This document shows positions 8,026 through 15,134 of a stretch of DNA of 64,000 nucleotides, in pieces. The position numbers and the translations under genes are program-made. The DNA comes from Cyanobium sp. AMD-g (lineage in GTDB: Bacteria > Cyanobacteriota > Cyanobacteriia > PCC-6307 > Cyanobiaceae). The stretch lies in contig NZ_JAGQCW010000001.1 of assembly GCF_024346395.1 (NCBI RefSeq), forward strand, positions 558,001 through 622,000, in the 5' to 3' direction. The stretch's first letter is position 1. Each line of letters begins with the position of its first letter. Below the pieces are notes generated by a model. It ran no database searches. It was not told the DNA's origin and saw only the letters and a list, made by a program, of their open reading frames with translations.

Positions 8026-8292
8026 CTACCTGGCACTCCAACGGCCCAGCAACAAACCAATCCCCGAGCCGGCAATGAACAGGGTGAGGATGCCGAGGAC
8101 CGTGGAGTAGTAGGGCTGAAGATTGATGGCCCCGAAGTTGCCTGTGTGCAGTTTGATTAACCAGAAAGCTTCGATGCCGCGGGCCGACAGGGCGCCATAG
8201 AGCGAACCGGAGAGAGCCGTCAACAGGAGTGGCAAGGCGGCCATCGGCACCAGAGTGCGGTGAACGCGGCGCATCAGGTGATGGCGGTTCAC
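8026..8292 (-). CDS. Small PepSY-type membrane protein
   Basis: An 88-residue protein starting at GTG 8292, overlapping the stop of the DUF3721 gene by four bases (GTGA). It has two predicted membrane helices (about 14-34 and 64-84). RRVHRTLVPMAALPLLLTAL and the WLIKLHTGNFG / LQPYYSTVLG segments match the conserved head and tail of PepSY-associated membrane proteins, here reduced to a minimal two-helix form without the periplasmic PepSY domain. As third gene of a MerR-type operon with two secreted DUF3721 peptides it may anchor or move a metal or redox partner in the inner membrane. Function not established. Confidence 0.75.
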   Translation of the reverse strand: MNRHHLMRRVHRTLVPMAALPLLLTALSGSLYGALSARGIEAFWLIKLHTGNFGAINLQPYYSTVLGILTLFIAGSGIGLLLGRWSAR

Positions 8293-8543
8293 TCGTTCTG
8301 AAGCGCCTTGTGCAACTGCTGTTCATTGGCACAGGGCATCCACAGGGAGCCCATCGCAAAAGCTCCTTTGCACTTGAGTTCGGCGGCCCGTTGCTCTGCC
8401 TCCTGTCTGGTCTTGAACATGCCCTTCATGTGCGCGCCGGCGGGTGGGGTGATGAAGAACGGCGAGACGCTTGATGCTGCCAAGGCAGCCAGCAGAGCCC
8501 ACCGGCTTCCCTTCAGGTGTGGGATGGTGCGGTGATCGTTCAT
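8289..8543 (-). CDS. Secreted DUF3721 peptide (second copy)
   Basis: An 84-residue precursor with a long signal peptide (about 1-37, ending PPAGA). The mature part of about 47 residues carries MFKTRQEAEQRAAELKCKG and FAMGSLWMPC, the DUF3721 pattern with its WMPC motif. The two Cys and several Met residues are possible Cu(I) ligands (inference). It aligns closely with the neighbouring copy at 8589-8804. It lies 45 bases downstream of that gene and overlaps the PepSY-type gene, forming one operon. Confidence 0.8.
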   Translation of the reverse strand: MNDHRTIPHLKGSRWALLAALAASSVSPFFITPPAGAHMKGMFKTRQEAEQRAAELKCKGAFAMGSLWMPCANEQQLHKALQNE

Positions 8544-8588
8544 CGGGTGGTTGCTGGATAGATCAAAGGAACGGTTGCGATCGCCAAG

Positions 8589-8804
8589 TCACTTCTCCTT
8601 GGAGACGGCCTTTTGATAGGCCTCAAAGTTCTGACAGGGCATCCAGTCCTTGCCCATCGCAAAGACACCGCTGCACTTCAGCGCCTTGGCACGCTGCTCC
8701 GCAGCGGCTTTGCTCGGGAACATGTCGTAGTCCTGGGCGCGAGCGGCGCCGGGGGCCAATCCGCCAGCTGCCATGAGCACAAGAACCAGAGTGAAGCGGT
8801 GCAC
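8589..8804 (-). CDS. Secreted DUF3721 peptide (first copy)
   Basis: A 71-residue precursor starting at GTG 8804, about 20 bases past the expected start of transcription from the MerR-type promoter at 8833-8863. A signal peptide (1-23, ending GAARA) precedes a mature peptide of about 48 residues with MFPSKAAAEQRAKALKCSG and FAMGKDWMPC. Conserved with the second copy are the Met-Phe start, the AEQRA helix, LKC-x-G, FAMG and WMPC. No function is established for DUF3721; regulation by a metal-type MerR suggests periplasmic metal binding or sensing. Confidence 0.82.
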   Translation of the reverse strand: MHRFTLVLVLMAAGGLAPGAARAQDYDMFPSKAAAEQRAKALKCSGVFAMGKDWMPCQNFEAYQKAVSKEK

Positions 8805-8832
8805 GGACTACCAGGGAAAGGAACCACAGTCA

Positions 8833-8863
8833 GTTTAGAGTCTCCCCATAAGTGGAGAGTCAA
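8833..8863 (-). promoter_or_regulatory. MerR-type promoter/operator driving the DUF3721 operon
   Basis: On the minus strand: -35 TTGACT (8863-8858), a 19-base spacer (8857-8839) with the dyad CTCCACTTATGGGGAG, and -10 CTAAAC (8838-8833). The geometry is identical to the elements at 5599-5629 and 5680-5710. The -35 box lies only four bases from the start codon of the divergent merR-type gene, so the regulator probably also controls itself from this site. Confidence 0.85.
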
Positions 8864-8867
8864 GCCC

Positions 8868-9284
8868 ATGGCTGCCGTCAGCCTCACGACTGGGATGAAG
8901 ATCGGTGCCCTGGCCGGCCGCAGTGGCCTGCCGGTCAAGACCCTGCGCTACTACGAGGACCTGGGTCTGTTGCCGGCGATCGGTCGCAGCGAAGGTGGCT
9001 ATCGCCTGTTCGCTGAAGAGAGCCTGCGCCGTCTGGAGTTCATCCGCCGCCTCAAGACCCTTGGGCTCAGCCTGGAGGAGATCCAGGCCTGCCTGGCGGT
9101 GCACGATGCCGGTGAACTGCCCTGCGGTGACATCGAGCTCCAGCTGGGCCGTCAGATCGAGCGGATCGATGGCCAGATCAAGGAACTGCGGCAACTCAGA
9201 AAGGAACTCCACGATCTGCTGGCCGGCTGGCAGAGCCAACCCGCCAAGGACAGCAACGTGATCTGCCCCAATCTGCATGTGTGA
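8868..9284 (+). CDS. MerR-family heavy-metal-responsive regulator
   Basis: A 138-residue protein starting at ATG 8868; longer versions would read through the operator. The N-terminal winged helix-turn-helix (11-45: IGALAGRSGLPVKTLRYYED then GLL) is typical of MerR/CueR proteins, followed by a dimerisation coiled coil (about 88-120). Cys86 in GELPCGDI and Cys133 in the C-terminal VICPNLHV are candidate metal ligands of the Cu(I)/Zn group; Cys75 is a third. By family logic it distorts 19-base-spacer promoters when metal-bound. Three such promoters with a common dyad lie within 3.3 kb, making it their likely regulator. Copper is the likeliest inducer from gene content; not proven. Confidence 0.88.
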   Translation: MAAVSLTTGMKIGALAGRSGLPVKTLRYYEDLGLLPAIGRSEGGYRLFAEESLRRLEFIRRLKTLGLSLEEIQACLAVHDAGELPCGDIELQLGRQIERIDGQIKELRQLRKELHDLLAGWQSQPAKDSNVICPNLHV

Positions 9285-9779
9285 CGGCTGCTGTGTGATG
9301 CACCGTGCGGCGGCATGATCGCGTCAGCGCCTGAGACCAGAGGCCGCTCCGCCGGGACGGGAGCCGCCGCCGCAGGACGTGGCCCCTGAGCAACTGTCGC
9401 GGGTGGGAGGCCCGATGGTGGAGTGTGGCTGGCAGTGATCAGAGCCGGACCCTCTGATGCTGCGTTGAATGCTCATTCTGGCCGAGCTCCGCTCCCAGTT
9501 TGCTGTGGGTCGCCCGCCTCATAGGGCCCTCTACCTGCTGCCGAATGTGGGGGATCATCGCCGCCACGAGACATCCGGCCTGAAGGCTCCGGTAGCCCAG
9601 CTTCCCACGGACACCAGCAGGGGGTAAGGCAACCGGCCCCAGACAGGCGACGTGGCTCAGCGCACTGATGCTGAGCCGCCTCGCCAGAGAAGGTAACAGA
9701 GCGGACGCTGGCGAAGATGCGTCATGATTCGTCAGTTCGTTCATCCTTCCCAGCAGCCGGCAACGGCTGACCCCAGGGG
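9285..9779. other. Intergenic, no gene recognised
   Basis: An open frame of 101 codons runs leftward from 9744 to 9439 but shows no recognisable family, no ribosome site and no membrane or signal features. The stretch may be debris of an older insertion. Confidence 0.4.
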
Positions 9780-10097
9780 TCAGGGTGACGGATTCTCGTG
9801 GTTGGAGGCCTCCCGGCAGGCAATCATTCCGCCAGCGATGGAGGACGCATTGATGTAACCATGACGCTTCAATGCATCAGCAGCCAAAGCCCCACGGTTA
9901 CCAGCATTGCCGTAACAGCTGATGGGTAGGCTTGGATCGGATAGCTGCTCCCGAATCTTCTCAGCCAGCCGCTCACAGGGCAAAGCAGTGGCTCCGTCAA
10001 GGTGAGCAGCGGCAAACTCCTAAGAATGGCGTACGTCGAGCAGAACGGCACCGTGGCTGCGCAGTTCATCAACTTCTGCAGAGCCCAGCTCGACCAT
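9780..10097 (-). pseudogene. Rhodanese-like protein interrupted by an in-frame TAG
   Basis: From ATG 10097 the frame reads LGSAEVDELRSHGAVLLDVR, then TAG at 10020-10022, then EFAAAHLDGATALPCERLAE and ISCYGNAGNRGALAADALK in the same frame to the stop at 9780. This is one complete single-domain rhodanese of about 105 residues with a nonsense codon where the family has HSxEFAxAH. The active-site Cys (SCYGNAGNRG) is present. Sulfurtransferases of this kind are common in metal-resistance gene sets. It is non-functional unless the stop is read through or translation restarts. Confidence 0.8.
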
Positions 10098-10588
10098 TCG
10101 TAATCACGCCTCTGCGGCTTGCCGAAGAAACTCTGGATCGTGCACCTGCATGGCAGCCCCAAGCCATTGGTGGTTCGAAGTCAAATCAGGCACCTACCTG
10201 CCGCCGTGTTGCAGGATTCATGCCTAAGCCGGCTTGTCATCTAGGATAACAAGCCAGATTTTTTTGCACACAGGCCCATTATTTTCATGCTTCTCAACAC
10301 CTTCCTGTTGGTTGCTGTACCAGGCCAAATGGATCAATGGGGTTGCCAAGGCTGTCAGCGAGCAAGCTGTCAGCGAGCAGATTGACGTGGACTTGAGATC
10401 TGCGCCATGGCCCTGGTTGACGACTCGATCTGCGCTGTTTGTTCATGGCCAGGTTGATGCTATTGCGACCCCTTCTCGCATGACAATGACTTTTCGATGA
10501 CCAGCCCCATGACTCACTCTTGTGGTCGAGGAGCAGAGAAACCTGGCAGGCCCAGCACGATTTCTCCATCCATTGAGATCCCCGTCTG
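10098..10588. other. Intergenic with an orphan terminator
   Basis: No gene is recognised between the rhodanese remnant and the chromate transporter. Apart from the terminator at 10231-10265 I see only a short tandem repeat at about 10356-10377 (two copies of CTGTCAGCGAG with the intervening CAAG). It may hold the promoter of the transporter, but I could not pick convincing -35/-10 boxes. Confidence 0.4.
10231..10265 (+). terminator. Rho-independent terminator
   Basis: GGCTTGT (10231-10237) pairs perfectly with ACAAGCC (10249-10255) around an 11-base loop, followed by AGA and seven T (10259-10265). The orientation is rightward, yet no intact rightward gene ends just before it, so it probably belonged to a gene now lost from the island. 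Confidence 0.7.
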
Positions 10589-11974
10589 ATGTCCCAGTCA
10601 CTCCATCCAGGCCCGTCTCAGCTTCAGGAAAGCTCTGTTCCGTCGGTTGGCCTGGCGGAGGCCTCGCGCTTCTGGCTGCAACTCGGTCTGGTGAGCTTTG
10701 GGGGGCCGGCTGGGCAAATCGCCCTGCTGCACCGCGAACTTGTGGATCGGCGCCGCTGGCTCTCCGAGCAGCGCTACCTGCATGCCCTCAACTACTGCAT
10801 GCTGCTGCCCGGTCCGGAAGCCATGCAGTTGGCGACCTACCTGGGATGGCTGATGCACGGTGTGCCCGGCGGCCTGATCGCCGGCGGGTTGTTCGTGCTG
10901 CCCTCGGTGTTCGTGCTGACGGCGCTGTCCTCCATCTACGCCCTCTGGGGTCAGCTCCCGCTGCTCGTCTCGGTGTTCGCCGTGCTCAAGCCCGCGGTGC
11001 TGGCCATCGTGCTGATGGCCGCCTGGCGGATCGGCAGCCGCACCCTGCGCAACCCCTTTCTGGTGGGCCTGGCGATCGCCGGCTTCCTGGCCCTGACCCT
11101 GCTGAGGCTTCCCTATCCGATGCTGGTCATCACCGCCGGCCTGATCGGCCTGCTGGTCGCGTGGTGGCGGCCAGCCCTGCTGGCCACCAGCAAACCGCAT
11201 GGCCCCAGGCCGGCAGCAGCCATCCCTGAGCAGGCGCAACCTGCCGCCCTGCACGACGACGACTCCGCCAGCCCTGAGCACGCGCGCTTTTCGCGACGAC
11301 GTCTGGCGGTCACACTGCTGGTCTGGGCTCTGGCCTTGCTGGTGCCCCTGGCAGGCCTGGTGATGGCCGGTGGCTGGGCTGGTCCCCTGGCGCTGATGGG
11401 CCGCTTCTTCACCCGGGTGGCCCTGCTCAGCTTCGGGGGGGCCTACGCCGTGCTGCCCTATGTCGCCCAGGGTGCGGTGGAGCAGTTCGGCTGGCTTTCG
11501 GCTGCCCAGATGCTCGATGGGCTGGCGCTGGGTGAAACGACCCCGGGGCCCTTGATCATGGTGGTGGCCTTCGTGGGCTTCATGGGCGGCTGGAACCATG
11601 GGCCCGGGGCGGATTCCGGCAACTGGACGCTCGCCATCGCCGGCACCCTGGTGGCGGTCTGGTTCACCTTCCTGCCTTCGTTCGGCTTCATCCTTGCCGG
11701 CGCCCCCCTGGTGGAGGCCAGCCGCGGCGACCTGCGCTTCGGGGCCCCGCTGAGTGCCATCACGGCCGTGGTGGTGGGCCTGATCGCCAGCCTGGCCCTG
11801 TTCTTCGCAGGCCCCGTGCTCTGGCCGGCTGGCAGCTTCAATCCATGGGCCCTGCTGGTGGTGGCGGCAGCCCTGTTCGCTCAGCTTCGCCTGCGCTGGA
11901 GCGTCTTGAACGTCATCGGGGCCGCCGCCGTCACCGGTGCCCTGCTGGCCGTCCTGAAACAGCTGGCCGGATGA
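10589..11974 (+). CDS. chrA: Chromate transporter, ChrA family (two-domain form)
   Basis: A 461-residue integral membrane protein. The first CHR domain (about 20-195) opens with LVSFGGPAGQIALLHRELVD and contains LNYCMLLPGPEAMQLATYLG. A polar linker (about 200-240) leads to the second domain (about 245-461) with LLSFGGAYAVLPYVAQGAV and LGETTPGPLIMVVAFVGF. Both FGG and PGP motifs of the CHR family are intact, and length and layout fit the long bacterial ChrA type. It should expel chromate from the cytoplasm in exchange for another ion. It stands alone on this strand inside the metal island, with no ChrB beside it. Confidence 0.92.
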   Translation: MSQSLHPGPSQLQESSVPSVGLAEASRFWLQLGLVSFGGPAGQIALLHRELVDRRRWLSEQRYLHALNYCMLLPGPEAMQLATYLGWLMHGVPGGLIAGGLFVLPSVFVLTALSSIYALWGQLPLLVSVFAVLKPAVLAIVLMAAWRIGSRTLRNPFLVGLAIAGFLALTLLRLPYPMLVITAGLIGLLVAWWRPALLATSKPHGPRPAAAIPEQAQPAALHDDDSASPEHARFSRRRLAVTLLVWALALLVPLAGLVMAGGWAGPLALMGRFFTRVALLSFGGAYAVLPYVAQGAVEQFGWLSAAQMLDGLALGETTPGPLIMVVAFVGFMGGWNHGPGADSGNWTLAIAGTLVAVWFTFLPSFGFILAGAPLVEASRGDLRFGAPLSAITAVVVGLIASLALFFAGPVLWPAGSFNPWALLVVAAALFAQLRLRWSVLNVIGAAAVTGALLAVLKQLAG

Positions 11975-12192
11975 GTCACGGACAGCAAGCCAGGGGAACC
12001 CGCCACAGACGCCCCCAGGTCAATGGTCCATGTCCGGCATGGCCAGATCCGTGATCAGCAGGCCGGCCACCGCCCGCTCCAGAGCCGCATGGGCCTCGGA
12101 ACCGTGATGCCCCCCAGTTCAGCGCCAAGGGCGGCTTGACTCGGTGCCGGCCCGACCGGAAGCGCCAACCGCAGGCAGAAGGCGGAGGCGAT
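11975..12192. other. Intergenic between convergent genes
   Basis: The stretch separates chrA from the convergent metallothionein gene. No terminator hairpin with a T-run and no further gene is seen. Confidence 0.4.
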
Positions 12193-12354
12193 TCAGCCAT
12201 GGCCTTCACAGCCACAGCCGGCGTGGCAGGGCTCACCGTTGGGGTGCCCTTTGGCGCAGGCCTCGCTGCAGAACGGGCTGTCCGCTTGCACCGTGCAGTG
12301 GCAGCCCGGGCAGGCGCACTGCAGCGTGACGGGTGTCTCCAGGGTCGTGGCCAT
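12193..12354 (-). CDS. smtA: SmtA/BmtA-type bacterial metallothionein
   Basis: A 53-residue Cys-rich protein starting at ATG 12354 with AAGGAGAGG just upstream, which rules out longer starts. It has nine Cys in the order of cyanobacterial SmtA: four in LQCACPGCHC, two in FCSEAC, three in PCHAGCGC, plus His residues in KGHPNGEPCH and at the C terminus. SmtA binds zinc and other soft metals in a four-metal cluster in the cytoplasm. No smtB repressor gene is adjacent. It sits in the right part of the tRNA-bounded island. Confidence 0.92.
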   Translation of the reverse strand: MATTLETPVTLQCACPGCHCTVQADSPFCSEACAKGHPNGEPCHAGCGCEGHG

Positions 12355-12449
12355 GGCCTCTCCTTGCTCTGTGTGGATGGGACAAGTCTGCTGCCCCCGG
12401 CGCCGGGGAGGAACGGCTTGCCGTACTGACAAGCGGGGCTGCTGGATCT

Positions 12450-12459
12450 ATTCATGAAT
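12450..12459. promoter_or_regulatory. Possible SmtB-like operator half-site palindrome
   Basis: ATTCATGAAT is a perfect ten-base palindrome about 95 bases upstream of the metallothionein start. It resembles the TGAA/TTCA-rich inverted repeats bound by SmtB/ArsR repressors. The distance and lack of clear -35/-10 boxes around it leave the call weak. Confidence 0.3.
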
Positions 12460-12803
12460 CAGAGGCCACGACCAGGGCAGCGCGAGCCCAGACCCTGCAA
12501 CCGGCCTAAGGGCGCTCGATACGGGGCGCCCTTCCCATTGGGGAAGCGTTCGACCCCTGAGAGGGGACTGGAAGTCCGGCTGGTGACAGCAGAGCGGCTG
12601 GAGGCCCTGGGCCGCAGCAGCCCCGATGGGGTCAACCGACCATTGCGGTTTGAGGCGACACCAACCCTGCTTCTGAACATGCTTCCACTGGTCAACGGGT
12701 TGGTTCAGACGGGGATGCTGCGCAGCCCATCAGGGAGTGGGCGTTGCTCCAGCCTGACAAGGCTTCAGTCCAACCTGTGTACAACCGGCGGCGGAGGCCA
12801 ATG
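12460..12803. other. Intergenic inside right island end
   Basis: No gene is recognised. A GGGCGC...GCGCCC inverted repeat near 12510-12531 has no T-run. The open frame that runs through here into the tRNA is an artefact of reading across the tRNA gene. Confidence 0.45.
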
Positions 12804-12859
12804 CCTGAAAAGTCAATCGGGGCGACAGGATTCGAACCTGCGACCTAGTGCTCCCAAAG
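12804..12859. repeat. Right attachment-site repeat within tRNA-Pro
   Basis: Partner of the repeat at 2873-2928, with 55 of 56 bases equal. It covers the 3' part of tRNA-Pro and about 13 bases of downstream flank (12804-12816). The island lies between the two copies, on the 3' side of the tRNA gene. Confidence 0.8.
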
Positions 12860-12890
12860 CACCCGCGCTACCAAGCTGCGCCACGCCCCG
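12817..12890 (-). tRNA. tRNA-Pro, anticodon TGG
   Basis: 74 bases on the minus strand. The acceptor strand CGGGGCG (12890-12884) pairs with CGCCCCG (12824-12818), with discriminator A at 12817. The anticodon arm reads GTGCTTTGGGAGCAC, giving anticodon TGG, and the T arm contains GGTTCGAATCC. The CCA end is not encoded. The gene serves as integration target of the metal island; its sequence has been kept intact at this end. Confidence 0.95.
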
Positions 12891-13221
12891 TGGATGTCAC
12901 CTTAGTCCATGATCTGGCGAGAACGGCTCCAGTGACAGAAGGCCAGGCCCTGTGAGGCGGTCCGCGACGGCTGCTTGTGCAGAGGTTTGAAAGGCAGCGT
13001 GATGAGCGGCCTGGCGACAAACACAAGTGTTAGGCGCACGATCATCAGTGACGCAACCTTGGCCAGCGGCGACAGCACAACTCAGTCTCGAATGTCCTGA
13101 ATATGGCTACTGGTGTGTGGAGTAAAGGGTAGGAACCACCTGCTCAAGAGCAGAACTGTCGCGCTGTACGGTTCTGAGAGTGTTGCTCTCAGACGAACAG
13201 AACCAACCCGTGCCTAGCACT
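12891..13221. other. Intergenic, no gene recognised
   Basis: Nothing recognisable between the tRNA and the PilZ gene. The tRNA promoter should lie immediately right of 12890, but I see no strong consensus boxes. Confidence 0.4.
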
Positions 13222-13611
13222 TCAAACCTCCAAGGATCCAGGTGCCACCAGAGCTCTGTCAAAGTACTGATCCAGGATGGTTCCAGGCAGCAGTGGGCCC
13301 TCCGTGGAGGCAGGACCCATACGAATCTTCTGATTCCAGATCGTCATCCACCTGACGCAAGTAGACAGATAAACATTTCGGACAAGCCCCTCATCACTGA
13401 TGTTAAGGAAGACTTGATCATGGGGCTGAACCTCCAGCAATCCGCGACGAACAATGCATGCTCCAGCCCGGCTGATATCACCCAATGTTACGTAGCCCGA
13501 ATATCCCGAGGACAGATGGATGCTGGCGGGAACTCCCGATGGCAGAATTTGCCTTAGCGAACCGCGTCGATCTTTGTGCCGCTCCTCACTTGCGGCAAAC
13601 TCCGGTGGCAT
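13222..13611 (-). CDS. PilZ-domain protein
   Basis: A 129-residue protein. Arg16-x3-Arg20 (RRGSLR) and Asp45-x-Ser-x2-Gly50 (GDISRAGAC) make up the two-part PilZ signature for binding cyclic di-GMP; the segment IHLSSGYSGYVTLGDISR fits the first strands of the barrel. It ends with TAG and has no output domain beyond PilZ, so it would work by binding a partner. A diguanylate cyclase lies 11.5 kb away across the island; before the island inserted the two would have been about 1.5 kb apart. The start (ATG 13611) lacks a strong ribosome site. Confidence 0.72.
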   Translation of the reverse strand: MPPEFAASEERHKDRRGSLRQILPSGVPASIHLSSGYSGYVTLGDISRAGACIVRRGLLEVQPHDQVFLNISDEGLVRNVYLSTCVRWMTIWNQKIRMGPASTEGPLLPGTILDQYFDRALVAPGSLEV

Positions 13612-13955
13612 GGATCCAGATCAGACGCGTACATTCAAAACCAAAAGCATGCCGCTGCGTTGTCAACGACATGGGGTGTCGGGACCGATACACAAACCCA
13701 GGCGTGGCGATCGAATAGCTTCAGGCAAAGAAGTGGTTAAGCCTCCGCATGGGGATCGGGGCAGGGCCTGACCCTCTAGTGGCGATCGGCCCCAGCGGCC
13801 CTGATCAAAACCACTCCACGTCGATGAGGGCAGAGAACAATCTCATAAGCCTGTACTTTGCGATATCCAATTGAGGGTCAAGACAGTGAAAACATAGCCA
13901 TGGCAAGCATTCTCCACAGAAGTCGAATGCGTGAGGCCAGGTCCCGGCTGCGCAC
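13612..13955. other. Intergenic, no gene recognised
   Basis: No protein family pattern is seen. The stretch may contain degraded N-terminal sequence of the following nitrilase-like pseudogene. Confidence 0.4.
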
Positions 13956-15131
13956 GTGTTCTCTCCAGCAGCTTGCATCCAGTTCGCTCACCCTTCTGTT
14001 TCCAGGCCTGTGGAGACGATTCCGGGTCGCGCAACAGCATCCTTGTTGCCGGTGCTCAAGCGCACCGGTCTGATCATGGGCGTGGGTATTGCCGAGGGAG
14101 ATGCGATCACGGGCATCGTGTACAACACCACTGTCTTGATGGGCCCTGAGGGCATCATCGGCAAGTACCGCAGGAACGGATTCAATGGGCAGGATGTGCA
14201 ACTGTTCGGGCCTGGCGACACCGATGTCGGGGTATCTGACACACCGATCGGGCGCATGGCCCTGATCATTTGCCATGGCGATACCGACTGGCAATAGGAC
14301 CGGCTGGCAGCGCTCAGGGGAGCTCAGATCATTGGTTGGCACTCGGTCCCTGATCGTGTGATGCCTGAAACCACGGCGGCGAAGGCCTGCCTGAACCACT
14401 CCATGGACGCCAGCGTTCAGCACATGCGTGCGCTCCATGGCGTTTTCGTGGTTGGGGCCACCCGCAGCGGCGGCCGTCAGCTGGATGACAACGGTGGCTC
14501 CAGCAGCTGGTCGCCACAGGGGCGCAAGCTTGTCCAGGCGCCCGTGGTTCTTCCCGAGACGCATCCACCGGGGCCCAACGGATGGGTCGCGACCACCATC
14601 ATCCCCGCCGAGCTTCGCTCTACAAGCCGTTGCTGGCGCCACCGCGCGCGCCGGTCGATTCCAGTCCAGCGCCACGATGGGGAATGCGCCTCTGCCGTTG
14701 GCTGCTGTACAGCGGCTCAACGGTTCATCACAACTGGGCAGCGGCCAGCCCCTGGCCATGCAGCTGATGGTGCTCCCCGGGCTCTCGGGGCTGCCGGGAT
14801 CAGACGCCGGGCCGGGCCGATCCTGCATCCCGATCCGGCCGCCAAGTTGGGCAGTTCTGGGTGATCAGCGGTGGCAGGCGGGTTGGCGGGCGGTGCCACC
14901 GCAGCAGGGATCGACGCGCCTGAGCCGGTGGTGTTCACGGCGGCCGCGGGAACAGATGCGGTGCGCTCCGAAGCGGTGGTGCCGGCGCCTGGCACCTGGA
15001 TCAACCAACGGCTGCTGCTCATTGGTCAACGCAACGACCTTTACCGGCCTCTGATTCTGGATGCTCAGAACAGCTGCGTCCAGAACTGGAAGCAGGCCGG
15101 TCATGGAATCGTGAGCTGCCCCAGACAATAA
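13956..15131 (+). pseudogene. Nitrilase-superfamily (carbon-nitrogen hydrolase) gene, decayed
   Basis: In one frame the sequence reads LIMGVGIAEGD, YNTTVLMGPEGIIGKYRRNG (with the catalytic Lys region), GDTDVGVSDTPIGRMALIIC (the catalytic Cys region) and then TAG at 14295-14297. It continues in the same frame with LAALRGAQIIGWHSVPDRV, HMRALHGVFVVGATRSGG and GGSSSWSPQGRKLVQAPVV. After about 14620 coherent sequence moves to other frames, ending with DLYRPLILDAQNSC and KQAGHGIVSCPRQ before the stop at 15131. The N terminus with the catalytic Glu is absent. Truncation, a nonsense codon and at least two shifts make it a pseudogene. Confidence 0.7.
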
Positions 15132-15134
15132 GGA

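Noticed and set aside
9439-9744. A 101-residue minus-strand frame considered as a transposase fragment
   Set aside because: No DDE, HUH or IS110-type motif, no inverted repeats and no target duplication could be found.
12454-12912. A 152-residue plus-strand protein ending in a Ser/Arg/Pro-rich tail
   Set aside because: Its last third is the antisense translation of tRNA-Pro, a known false-protein artefact.
13878-14828. A 316-codon minus-strand frame
   Set aside because: It is opposite the nitrilase-like remnant, whose motifs on the plus strand are clear; the minus translation has none.
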